From Chitinophaga sp. CB10 (GTDB lineage: Bacteria; Bacteroidota; Bacteroidia; Chitinophagales; Chitinophagaceae), in the NCBI GenBank assembly GCA_001870995.2, contig MLAV02000004.1:124001-188000 (forward strand): a stretch of 64,000 nucleotides of DNA, in the 5' to 3' direction. Each line of letters starts with the position of its first letter. The first letter of the stretch is position 1. The notes below the pieces were generated by a model. It saw only the letters and a program-made list of their open reading frames with translations, ran no database searches and was not told where the DNA came from. Below, piece after piece: positions 54,201 to 61,760 of the stretch. The position numbers and the translations under genes are program-made.

Positions 54201-54420
54201 CGGCGCTGATGGTGAACTTCCCTGCTTCGTTGGCAATCGTGGAAGTCTGCGAACCTTTTACCACCACTGAGGCATTAGCCACGGGTAAGGCGGTGTTTTG
54301 GCTGGTAATGGTGCCGCTTACCCTGCCTGTTTGTGCAAAGGTCTTGTTGCCCAGGGCAAGTAGCAGTAGCATTCCCCATAGCAATAATATTCGCAAGCGA
54401 ATGTTCTTACTTGATTTCAT
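51298..54420 (-). CDS. SusC-family TonB-dependent transporter (PUL 3)
   Basis: A 1040-residue outer-membrane importer without an STN domain. Signal peptide to about NKTFAQ (residue 30), sandwich domain (VSGTITSQNTALPVANASVV), TonB-box region ENVVVIGYGVQKKKLVTG, plug (VKGEDIQKQNTTTALQALQG, VVIRGKGTVGN) and barrel ending PRTFMAGANIRF. It imports oligosaccharides released by the surface GH5. The stop of the GH31 gene is 19 bases upstream, so both are on one message. The start context TCACGTATGAAATCA is a relaxed copy of the block before the GH31 gene. Confidence 0.95.
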   Translation of the reverse strand: MKSSKNIRLRILLLWGMLLLLALGNKTFAQTGRVSGTITSQNTALPVANASVVVKGSQTSTIANEAGKFTISAANGDVLVITSVGFVPKEVKVTSNDLKIQLQDAESQLENVVVIGYGVQKKKLVTGANLQVKGEDIQKQNTTTALQALQGQAAGVQLTSYSGQPGSGMNVVIRGKGTVGNFSPLYIVDGVQTGDISYLNPADIASIDILKDAASAAIYGSQAANGVILVTTRTGKINQKPQVTLDAFYGLQQAPRKTALLDAKEYAMIINEAAVNSGKAPYFSDDVVNNLPVNTNWLDQMFKSNVPTQNYVLGVQGGGANSIYSLSLGYTSQGGIVGGSDMSYFDRYNFRINSEHNLYENYVKIGEHLTFNYQNNHGILVDGLYNNTLRSAFTTSPFLPMYDTDGSYYSSDKKGWYPGKPDQSWNNGEANPYAVMDYTTRNRNSNQGLFGDVYLQVEPVKGLKYRSSIGINYYSNQSHGYTPVYHLSIYSFNDTAKVSQAMGNGRTIQFDNQLSYDFNIKDDHHFSIMAGSSSLKKKTVDMRGSNWDLRVADLRHAYLSVAQNVNRGAPYMSLGGGPTESALLSYFGRLQYDFQEKYILNLTFRADGSSNFAPDNRWGYFPSVSAGWVLTRENFMQGIQWLNFLKLRGTWGQVGNQNVVPYQFLSPISFSNTSYIFGPVEGANTQGAYPNRIANPNVKWETSEQTNIGFDATLFQRLSVVFDYYVKQTKDWLITVPILATGGADAPLINGGDVKNTGVELALNYSNNIGKNFRYSIGVNGAYNKNRIGNIPTNDHVLHGNTNVLFNNAGEFYRAANGEPVGYFWGYKTDGIFQTAEEVLAYKGKTGAPIQPNAKPGDVRYQDLNGDGVIDANDKTNIGDPNPDFTYGFNISLGYKGFDFQVQASGVSGNQLVQSYRGPGGFANYTTEILQRWHGPGTSNRIPRVTEDGANYAQFSDLYIYSGNYLRINNITLGYDFSALLKKSYLSRLRLYASVQNAFTITRYKGMDPEVGYNEGFSSGVDLGYYPRPRTFMAGANIRF

Positions 54421-54439
54421 ACGTGAGAATTTAAATTGG

Positions 54440-57292
54440 CTAGATTTTTATAACTAAAGTTTTCCCGTCATAAACTGCCGTTTTACCGGCTTTTTTATCA
54501 AGATCCAGGCTGCTGGCTTTATCAGGAGAGATCCTGTTTATTTTGAACGTTCTCTTTTTCAGCATTCCGTTATAAGCGCCTTTCCGCGCGCCTATTGTAA
54601 TAGTGGAGGTAGCCTCTTCATATTTTATCGGAATGATGGCATACGCGCCTTTTTCATAATTGTAATTGCTGCCTTCATCTTCGTAGAGGTCGAAAGTGGC
54701 ATCGGCGCCGCTATAGATATTCAGCGTGATGGTATCCGCCTGTTTCTCTGAAGTGTATTGCAGCTCTGGGCCGAAAGGCAGTATGGAACCGGCTTTCACA
54801 AAGAGTGGCATACGTTCGTAAGGCGCGGCGGCAACAATTTTTTGTCCGCCTGCGAACCATTTACCGGAGTAGAGGTCGTACCATCCGGCGCATTGCGGCA
54901 GGTACACCGCACGCTGCGTCTGTTTGTATTCCGCCACCGGGTTTACCAGCAGCGAAGGACCGAACATGTATTGATCCGGAATATTCAGCACGGCAGTATC
55001 CTTACCGAAGTCCATGGCGAGTCCGCGCATGATTGTATAATCCTGGTGGTAGCTCCATCCGGCCAGGGAATAGATGTAAGGCAGCAGCCGGTAACGGAGA
55101 TGATCATAATACAGGAAGCTTTTATATGCGGGATGATCTGCCGGCGCGGTATTGAAAACTTCGCGGTACGGGAATTGGCCATGCGAGCGGAACAGGGGCA
55201 CAAACGCGCCAAACTGCGTCCAGCGGGTCATCAGCTCCCGCCATTCTTCCAGGTTTTGGCTGTCGGGTTTTTCAAATTTTGCCGGCACTACAAAACCGCC
55301 GATGTCCATGGTCCAGTATGGCAAGCCTGACATGGAGAAGTTCAGGCCGGCGGTAATCTGCGTCTTCATATCTGCCCAGGTGGCGCCGATGTCCCCGCTC
55401 CATATGGCGGCGGCGTAGCGCTGGGAGCCTGCAAAACCGGAGCGGGTGAGCAGGAAAACGCGTTTATCCGGGTCCGTAGAGCGCTGGCCTTCGTATATGC
55501 CTTTCGCGTTTTGCAGCGGGTAGGCGTTGAGGTATTCAGCGGCGCTGCCGAGGGCGGTAGGCGTCATCTGCATCTTTCTTCTTTCCGGGCTTACGTTGGA
55601 AAGGATATCCGGTTCGCTGGCGTCCATCCACCAGGCGTCGATGCCTTTGCTGTAGATCTTTTTGTTGATCAGGTCCCAGAAGCCTTTGCGGGCGGCTGGG
55701 TTGAACGCATCGTAAAAAGTGGACACATACCCTTTGCCGATCCAGTCCTTTTGCTGGTCGGCAACATTTCTTTTATATAACCATCCGTTTTTGTCGAATG
55801 CTTCATAGGCAGGAATACCATCGTAAAACTTGGGCCAAACGCTTATCATTATTTGCGTATGGTATTTTTTATGGAGAAGATTTACCATTTCCTCCGGAGA
55901 AGGGAATCGTTTCTCATCAAATTCCTGGCTGCCCCATTCCGGTTCTCTCCAGTAACTCCAATCCAGCACAATGTTATCGAGAGGGATTTTGCGCTTACGA
56001 AACTCTGCTACCGTACTCAATATTTCTTCCTGGGTCTTATATCTTTCCCTGCTCTGCCAGAAGCCCAATGCCCATTTAGGCACTATCGGCGCTTTACCGG
56101 TCAGCGTTCTGTAACCGCCAATCACCTCGTCCATATTCTCTCCATACACGAAATAATAATCAATTTGCTGGCCCGCTTCGGAGGAGAAGCCGAAGGTATT
56201 TTGCTGCTCCCCGCTCAAGGGCTCCTGCCATTTCAGGGACAGGTAGGAGTCGCCTTCCGGTATCCACTGGATTTTCACCGGCACTTTCACCCCTTTGGTA
56301 AAATGGCAGGCTACCAATGCAGAAGCGGGGTTCCATGCCTTTCTCCAACGGTCCAGCACCAGCTTTCCGTTCAACCATACTTTCAGGGTGCCGCCAAAAA
56401 CGAAGCGGAATTGGTGGAGCCCATCGAGGTGGCTGGCCAGCATGCCTTCCCAGGTAACCATGCCGGTACCGGGGGTAAATTCAGCGGGCCACTGTTTCAT
56501 GGCTTCGCCCAGGTACTCCATATTAATATTAGCCTCCGGCCGCTCGATGCTTACCTGCTGCGGTTGATGGAGGTCGTTGGCGTAGGAGGCGGTGAGCCAG
56601 CCCTGTTCTCCTTTTTTGGAGAATAGTTGCAGCGCGGAAAGAGCGTGCAGCGGGCGGATATCGCCGGCCCGCGTCAGGGAGTAGTTATCCCAGAGGATGC
56701 CGTAGTTACGGCTGGAAATCATGAAAGGGATGGCTACCTCCGTATTATTCTGGAAGAAGGTCACCTGCTGCCCCCGGTAGTTGAGGACGCCGTCCTGGTG
56801 CTGGCCCAGTCCGTACCAGGCTTCGCCGGGTGCGGTTTCGAAGGTCTGGTTCAAGGTAAAGTACCGGGTACCGTCAAAAATGGCGGGCTGGAATTGCCGG
56901 CCTGCGGGTTGCTTTTCCGCTATAATTTTATGTCCGTTCAAGTCCGTAAAGGTGACATTCCCCGTTTTGCGGTTGATGGAAGCGATTAATTTTTTGGTCT
57001 TAAGGGTGAGGTTTTCCTCTGATGGGATGATTTCCCAGGTAAGGCCCGGCGTTTTCGGGTACACGGTAACCAGGCTGTTACGGGGTATGATGTCTTTCCC
57101 CGGAGCGGTAATCACTCTTATAATATTATCCGCGATCACTTCCAGTTTCACAGCGCGGGGCGTCTCGGTCAGGAGGGAGTCGGTAAATAATATGACTCCA
57201 TCCGGCAATTTGACATAGGAAGGAGGCGTGGCAAATGAGTCATTAATACAGGCTAATAACCATACGCTAAACAGCAGCACTTTCAATTTCAT
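54440..57292 (-). CDS. GH31 alpha-xylosidase with inserted PA14 domain
   Basis: A 950-residue secreted enzyme. After the signal peptide (to about SFATPP) comes an N-terminal beta domain. A PA14 domain follows at about 275-375 (WEGMLASHLDGLHQFRFVFG, LKVWLNGKLVLDRW), then the catalytic barrel: VPKWALGFWQSRERYKTQEE, IVLDWSYWREPEWGSQEFDE, nucleophile WWMDASEPDIL (Asp557) and acid/base WSGDIGATWADM (Asp634). C-terminal beta domains complete it. A PA14 insert and these motifs mark the alpha-xylosidases that act on xyloglucan oligosaccharides. It is the first gene of the PUL 3 operon, directly after the shared promoter block, ahead of susC, which is an uncommon order. Confidence 0.93.
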   Translation of the reverse strand: MKLKVLLFSVWLLACINDSFATPPSYVKLPDGVILFTDSLLTETPRAVKLEVIADNIIRVITAPGKDIIPRNSLVTVYPKTPGLTWEIIPSEENLTLKTKKLIASINRKTGNVTFTDLNGHKIIAEKQPAGRQFQPAIFDGTRYFTLNQTFETAPGEAWYGLGQHQDGVLNYRGQQVTFFQNNTEVAIPFMISSRNYGILWDNYSLTRAGDIRPLHALSALQLFSKKGEQGWLTASYANDLHQPQQVSIERPEANINMEYLGEAMKQWPAEFTPGTGMVTWEGMLASHLDGLHQFRFVFGGTLKVWLNGKLVLDRWRKAWNPASALVACHFTKGVKVPVKIQWIPEGDSYLSLKWQEPLSGEQQNTFGFSSEAGQQIDYYFVYGENMDEVIGGYRTLTGKAPIVPKWALGFWQSRERYKTQEEILSTVAEFRKRKIPLDNIVLDWSYWREPEWGSQEFDEKRFPSPEEMVNLLHKKYHTQIMISVWPKFYDGIPAYEAFDKNGWLYKRNVADQQKDWIGKGYVSTFYDAFNPAARKGFWDLINKKIYSKGIDAWWMDASEPDILSNVSPERRKMQMTPTALGSAAEYLNAYPLQNAKGIYEGQRSTDPDKRVFLLTRSGFAGSQRYAAAIWSGDIGATWADMKTQITAGLNFSMSGLPYWTMDIGGFVVPAKFEKPDSQNLEEWRELMTRWTQFGAFVPLFRSHGQFPYREVFNTAPADHPAYKSFLYYDHLRYRLLPYIYSLAGWSYHQDYTIMRGLAMDFGKDTAVLNIPDQYMFGPSLLVNPVAEYKQTQRAVYLPQCAGWYDLYSGKWFAGGQKIVAAAPYERMPLFVKAGSILPFGPELQYTSEKQADTITLNIYSGADATFDLYEDEGSNYNYEKGAYAIIPIKYEEATSTITIGARKGAYNGMLKKRTFKINRISPDKASSLDLDKKAGKTAVYDGKTLVIKI

Positions 57293-57390
57293 AAACGTGG
57301 ATTAAATGCTGTAAAGCTATTCGGAAGCAGGCAGTTGATAGGAATTGAAATGATTCAATCAGGGGGGGATAATTGTTACAAATGGGCCCT
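57285..57390 (-). promoter_or_regulatory. Candidate HTCS-controlled promoter and operator of PUL 3
   Basis: On the minus strand TAGCTTTACA (from 57319 down) is followed by TTAATCCACGTTTATG at the start codon, at the same spacing as before the PUL 2 leader. A G-run at 57361 and CCCT at 57387-57390 flank AATTGTTACAAAT, placed 56-85 bases before the inferred start site near 57305. The rest of the 327-base gap contains only the hairpin at 57551. Confidence 0.45.
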
Positions 57391-57550
57391 GGGTAAGGGT
57401 AAGTGGGGGGAATGGCGGCATTAAGGGGGAGCGTGTCATAGGGGGAGTAGCTACCGGCGACAGTGATCATATTACATAAATATTTAATTATGTGGTAACG
57501 GTTCATCCGTGATAATTGGGGGTGTCAACCGGGCTCTGAAGTAAACAGTT

Positions 57551-57590
57551 GCTTAACCCGGCATCTGGGATTACGGATGCCGGGTTAAGC
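57551..57590 (-). terminator. Long perfect hairpin after the tailspike-like gene
   Basis: GCTTAACCCGGCATC (57551-57565) pairs perfectly with GATGCCGGGTTAAGC (57576-57590) over a 10-base loop, 29 bases after the stop of the 57620 gene. There is no long T-run, so it may be a strong terminator or an mRNA-stabilising 3' structure. Confidence 0.65.
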
Positions 57591-57619
57591 TTAATTTGGT
57601 TACCTATTGGTTGCATTGA

Positions 57620-59932
57620 TCAGACATTATTGCCGGCAGCATCCTTCCAGGTTGTTCCCCACCAGGTGATTTTCTTCTGGAGGGTGGTGTCCAGGTATTC
57701 CAGCCCGGTTGGCTGGCCGGTGGGTCGATCTGCCGTGGGCCCGGCAGCCGGGGAGATGACCAGGTTGGGATTGCCGCGGCGGTTGCAGACGGGCATGGGT
57801 GGTAGGTTGTTCCTGTTGGTGGTGGTATTATTGGTGATGTAATTCAGGCCGGTATATTGAACAAAATCGGGAAACTCAATCGCATTAAAAATCAGGTCCG
57901 TTATGAAAGCGTTCCCGATGAAATTAGCATAGTTAAGTTTCAGGGAGGTGGAGGAAGGATCATATCCATAGATTCCCAGGCCATTGCCTTCGAACACGTT
58001 ATAGGTAATATCCGTCTTGTACAGCTCCACGTTGATCAGCAATAACCTGTTCTTAAATATATTGGACACTACATGCGCATTGTTGACATTCCCGCGCAGG
58101 CTTACCCCACTTTGGAAGGTATTGCCCTTGATATCGGCTGCGATTAACAGGTTTTTGAAGTTCACCTCTTCATTAACAAGGTTATCGATGAATTGCAAGC
58201 TGAACTGCGTACCGCTGATCAAATCAACCTTTCCAAGTGCGGCATTTTCCATCACCCGGACCTTACTCTCCCGGGTGGCCGTTACTGCCCAGTCCCAGGT
58301 GATAGCCGTATGAGGGGCATTATTACGTGCAATTGTAGCCTCAAATGATCCGTTCAGCAGGTATATCCGCTGGGCAGCCACTATATTATTGCCTATAATA
58401 TTCAGCTTTAAGTCGGTATCCCCGTATTCTCCCCGCTGGCTAAAGAAATCCCCTGTACATTTTACGCTGGGGTTATTGACAATATTTATTTCCCGGGGAA
58501 GCTTAAAGAAATTGTTCCCGGTAAAGACTTCCGCATTATAGCCCATCACAAATTCATTACACACCACGTCATTACCCTGGACAGTCAGGTGATCGCAGGG
58601 CCTTTCGGCACTGATGGTGTCAATATAGATAAAGTTGCTGAACGGGGCATAATGTTTATTGTTTTCTATATTTACGACCGCATCATTACTCCTGGTCATT
58701 ACTGCAATAGTACCAGTACTATCGGTTATATTATCAGCCGCAATGTAGGTATTCCGCGAGTATTCAAAGTAGGGCTTTTCCTCGTTGTACCTCGCATAGG
58801 CAAATCTGCACAGGAGAAATTGACCGTCTCCTACTGCCCGCTTTCTGTAGGAAAATCTATTTTCGGTAACCGAAGCAGACTGATGATTTTCCACCCAAAC
58901 GAAACCCGGAGGATTAGCGCCTTTCAAGCGGTCGGAATCAGCAACGAAATGGTTATTGGAAATGAGGATCATGCTTTTTTTCAGGCCAGGCCCTGCCGGG
59001 TGATCGGCCCCGATAGACAACCCGCTGATGTTTTCGAAATGATTATCCTTTGCCTGAAAGTTATTGCCAATGATGCCTACTGCCTGTCCGAACTGCCATG
59101 CGTATGAGGTGGAGGGGAAAGACTGCTGCAGCTCTGCTCCATCCTTGACGATCACAAAACTATCGGGCATCAGGGCGATGTTAAGAAACTTGTTCCTTTC
59201 CAGGTAAAAAGCTTCATGACCCCAGGTCTGAATACAGGTATCCACGAAGCAGTTATCATGGATATAATTCCCGGTAAAATTGATGAAGCCATCCACGAAT
59301 GAAAAAATTGCACTGGCGTAAACGGCTGTGATGTCGCAATGCGAAATATTAACGGCGCCGCATTGCGTGAAATAGAAAATACTGGCTTCCAGTCCTTCTA
59401 CCCTGAATTGTGGAATATTTGCCCAAATCCCGTTGTCGTTAAATTTCAGGACTGCCGGCAAGCTGTTTCGGAGGTTTACACTTAGGTCAACCCTTGGGCA
59501 CGCGTTAAAGTGAATCAGATGATCCCCCAGGTATTTCTTATTCAGAAAGGCGGCTGGCGAGGAAGATATGGCTATCGCTTTGTTACTCACTGTTAACTTG
59601 CCGGTTATCTTATAATCTCCCTCGTCAAGGTAAACTGCAGCAGCGGTGTTTAAACACTGCTGCAAAGCAGCTGTATCATCTGTATCGCCATCACCAACGG
59701 CCCCGAACCACTTCACATGGAGCGCGCCGCTAAAGATTCTCTTCCACCGGCCGGTGGAGGTATTGGTCACCCCGATAATAGTTCCGTCATTATTCGCCTC
59801 CACGGAAAGGTTGTCCCAGTAAAAGTCGCCCCCACCGCCATCCCCGGGGTAATGATAGCCAAGCAGGTGGCAAATTTCATTGGCTTGTGTGCCGGGCGTG
59901 GTCTTTAATGTTGTCATGTCAGGTACTGTCAT
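57620..59932 (-). CDS. Right-handed beta-helix protein with phage-tailspike-like ends
   Basis: A 770-residue protein with no signal peptide (MTVPDMTTLKTTPG). The N-terminal block YHYPGDGGGGDFYWDNLSVE then WKRIFSGALHVKWFGAVGDG and DTDDTAALQQCL is the pectate-lyase-3 entry shared by phage tailspikes and bacterial beta-helix proteins. About 500 residues of short repetitive strands rich in Asn follow (NISHCDITAV, FINFTGNYIHDN, IIGNNFQAKDNHFENIS). The end GPTADRPTGQPTGLEYLDTT and KITWWGTTWKDAAG resembles the C-terminal tag of tail-fibre proteins. The role could be glycan binding or depolymerisation. It stands alone between PUL 3 and the accessory genes. Confidence 0.7.
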   Translation of the reverse strand: MTVPDMTTLKTTPGTQANEICHLLGYHYPGDGGGGDFYWDNLSVEANNDGTIIGVTNTSTGRWKRIFSGALHVKWFGAVGDGDTDDTAALQQCLNTAAAVYLDEGDYKITGKLTVSNKAIAISSSPAAFLNKKYLGDHLIHFNACPRVDLSVNLRNSLPAVLKFNDNGIWANIPQFRVEGLEASIFYFTQCGAVNISHCDITAVYASAIFSFVDGFINFTGNYIHDNCFVDTCIQTWGHEAFYLERNKFLNIALMPDSFVIVKDGAELQQSFPSTSYAWQFGQAVGIIGNNFQAKDNHFENISGLSIGADHPAGPGLKKSMILISNNHFVADSDRLKGANPPGFVWVENHQSASVTENRFSYRKRAVGDGQFLLCRFAYARYNEEKPYFEYSRNTYIAADNITDSTGTIAVMTRSNDAVVNIENNKHYAPFSNFIYIDTISAERPCDHLTVQGNDVVCNEFVMGYNAEVFTGNNFFKLPREINIVNNPSVKCTGDFFSQRGEYGDTDLKLNIIGNNIVAAQRIYLLNGSFEATIARNNAPHTAITWDWAVTATRESKVRVMENAALGKVDLISGTQFSLQFIDNLVNEEVNFKNLLIAADIKGNTFQSGVSLRGNVNNAHVVSNIFKNRLLLINVELYKTDITYNVFEGNGLGIYGYDPSSTSLKLNYANFIGNAFITDLIFNAIEFPDFVQYTGLNYITNNTTTNRNNLPPMPVCNRRGNPNLVISPAAGPTADRPTGQPTGLEYLDTTLQKKITWWGTTWKDAAGNNV

Positions 59933-60194
59933 ACTTAAAATTGAATTTGGTAGATAACAAACCTAAGGGGTGGGTACGCAAGGGATATGCGCAACCGGGA
60001 TTTTAAGTTGGTATGTTTCATTTATACCTGAAGGTAATGACTGGAAAAATATAATCGCCGGGTAGGATGAGGCAATTATTATGAACACCGCCCCGGCAAC
60101 ATACTACCAATATTACCCAAAGGTCCCTATTAAAATTTCACCGGTAAATTCCCCTGTTTCACCGCCACTCAATTCCTGTTTCACCTATCCCCCG

Positions 60195-60225
60195 TTGACC
60201 TACGGCCATTCCCGCGCTAGTTTTA
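60195..60225 (+). promoter_or_regulatory. Promoter of the NTF2-like gene
   Basis: TTGAC (60195-60199) and TAGTTTTA (60218-60225) are spaced 18 bases apart and match the Bacteroidota consensus. Transcription would begin near 60232, only about 10 bases before the ATG. The remaining part of the 309-base gap (59933-60194) shows no other feature except AT-rich sequence next to the beta-helix gene start. Confidence 0.6.
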
Positions 60226-60241
60226 CAGAAAAAAATTAGCC

Positions 60242-60673
60242 ATGACCGACGAACAACTGATACGCGCCAAAGCAGCATCCATGAAATTAATGTTCCAGGC
60301 CCCTACCCGGGAGTTATTTGAATCCTTGTTTACAACGGACTGTGACTATGTTACTTTCATGGGCCAGCATCTCCGGGGAATCGATGAGAACCTGAAAGTA
60401 CACCAGCAACTTGCCGGCACCTGGTTCTTCAGAGGGGCAGAGCTGGTAAGTGAGATCAAACAGGTTAAATTCATGCGTCCTGATGTGGCAGTTGTAATTG
60501 CCGAAGGGGCGATAAAATTCAGGTGGCAAAAATCTGTTAAGCGCGACAGGTTATCAATCAATACCAACGTATTTGTAAAACAGGATGGAGATTGGAAGCT
60601 GGCTTCGTTTCAAAATACGAGGATACAGCGGCCGGGATTGATGCAGCGTTTGTTTATGAAAAAGGATAAATAG
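60242..60673 (+). CDS. NTF2-like (SgcJ/EcaC, SnoaL/DUF4440-type) protein
   Basis: A 143-residue cytoplasmic protein with a cone-shaped NTF2-like fold pattern. An N-terminal helix (RELFESLFTTDCDYVTFMGQ) is followed by LRGIDENLKVHQQLAGTWFF and then four strands (LVSEIKQVKFMRPDVAVVIA, AIKFRWQ, LSINTNVFVKQDGDWKLASF). This matches the SgcJ/EcaC group, often annotated as oxidoreductase without proof of reaction. Ligand and function are unknown. The gene has its own promoter and a promoter-separated downstream neighbour. Confidence 0.8.
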   Translation: MTDEQLIRAKAASMKLMFQAPTRELFESLFTTDCDYVTFMGQHLRGIDENLKVHQQLAGTWFFRGAELVSEIKQVKFMRPDVAVVIAEGAIKFRWQKSVKRDRLSINTNVFVKQDGDWKLASFQNTRIQRPGLMQRLFMKKDK

Positions 60674-60695
60674 TGGTGTTATCTAGTGACAAGAA

Positions 60696-60727
60696 TTTGT
60701 CGCGAATTATATGTTTGCTTACTTTAG
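60696..60727 (+). promoter_or_regulatory. Promoter of the 60757 gene
   Basis: TTTG (60696-60699) and TACTTTAG (60720-60727), spaced exactly 20 bases, differ from the consensus at one -7 position. The inferred start is near 60734, 23 bases before the ATG. Confidence 0.55.
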
Positions 60728-60756
60728 TGTAATTACTGTAGCTTAAATAAAGCAGC

Positions 60757-61743
60757 ATGAAATTAGCACCGGCCCAGACATTTGAAATAAAGGATGCAGG
60801 ACAAAAACAGTTTCACAGGATCGTACTCTTCAACTCAGGGAATATTGTTGGATATTATTCGCAAGAGGATACCTGCCACCTGGCTTGGTTTAAGGGGAAT
60901 GACATCACAGCAACTAAGGTGGACAACCTCGCCTGTGACCTTTTCAGTCTTCCCGCCTTCTTCCACTTTCAAAATTATGCGGGGTTATATTCCTCAAAAA
61001 ATGATTCCATTACTTTATATAGCGAAGCGGATAAAAGCACTCCCATCAGCATTGTCATCACTAACCAGCTTCCTAAAGCGAAGTATCCAAATTTCGACAG
61101 GGTACTTTCCAATTACCATACAGCCGGCAATACGGACAGCAATGTAATTCCCATCCTCTTCACCAATGGAGGGCTATTACCCGTGTACGTGGCCAATCTT
61201 CAGATTGATATGGAAAAGCAGACTGCTACCTGGCTGGATTTAAAATACTGGAACAACAAACAACCCATCCCGCTGGAGAACGAAAACTTTGACAAACCGC
61301 AAAAACCATTTACAATGCTCCATGCGCTAAATAAACAACATACAACTTACCTGTACGGGATAGGTGACCGGGATGGCGGTTATTTAAAGCCTGGAATGGA
61401 GTTTTCGGAATTAGGCGCCGTCGATGAAAAAGGAACAGTAAAAGAGACTTTATTTTCATTGGGGCGCTTATACAAGGACAATAAAAAAGGCGGGAAGGAA
61501 TGCACTTTTTCATCATCCGGCAAGTATGCAATACTGACACCTGCATTTAAATCTGACGACTGGAAGAATAAGCAGAAGTTATTCGATCTGGATAGTAAAG
61601 AGATATTGGATTTAGAGCTTCCTAAAGGGTTATCAGACTACAGGGTAATAGACCATAACAACGAGTTATTTTTATTGGTGAATAAGCATCCTAATTTGGT
61701 ATTTGCGGGGAGTGATAGTTTGATCATCTGTAAAGTAGAATAA
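60757..61743 (+). CDS. Hypothetical cytoplasmic protein, probable beta-propeller
   Basis: A 328-residue product without a signal peptide or membrane helix. It consists of repeated strand pairs with propeller-like spacing (QFHRIVLFNSGNIVGYYSQE, DTCHLAWFKGNDITATKVDN, ITLYSEADKSTPISIVITN, ECTFSSSGKYAILTPAFKSD, YRVIDHNNELFLLVNKHPNL). I do not recognise the family. Segments such as HTTYLYGIGDRDGGYLKPGM suggest a metal- or ligand-binding loop, which is only a guess. It converges with the methyltransferase at 61761, with just 17 bases between the stops. Confidence 0.55.
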   Translation: MKLAPAQTFEIKDAGQKQFHRIVLFNSGNIVGYYSQEDTCHLAWFKGNDITATKVDNLACDLFSLPAFFHFQNYAGLYSSKNDSITLYSEADKSTPISIVITNQLPKAKYPNFDRVLSNYHTAGNTDSNVIPILFTNGGLLPVYVANLQIDMEKQTATWLDLKYWNNKQPIPLENENFDKPQKPFTMLHALNKQHTTYLYGIGDRDGGYLKPGMEFSELGAVDEKGTVKETLFSLGRLYKDNKKGGKECTFSSSGKYAILTPAFKSDDWKNKQKLFDLDSKEILDLELPKGLSDYRVIDHNNELFLLVNKHPNLVFAGSDSLIICKVE

Positions 61744-61755
61744 TCCACGTTTATG
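61741..61755 (+). repeat. Fourth copy of the TTAATCCACGTTTATG-type motif, plus strand
   Basis: TAATCCACGTTTATG overlaps the stop codon of the 60757 gene and matches the block at the GH31 and GH97 starts over 15 bases. Its ATG opens a 50-codon frame antisense to the methyltransferase, which I do not consider a gene. Confidence 0.5.
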
Positions 61756-61760
61756 GGATA

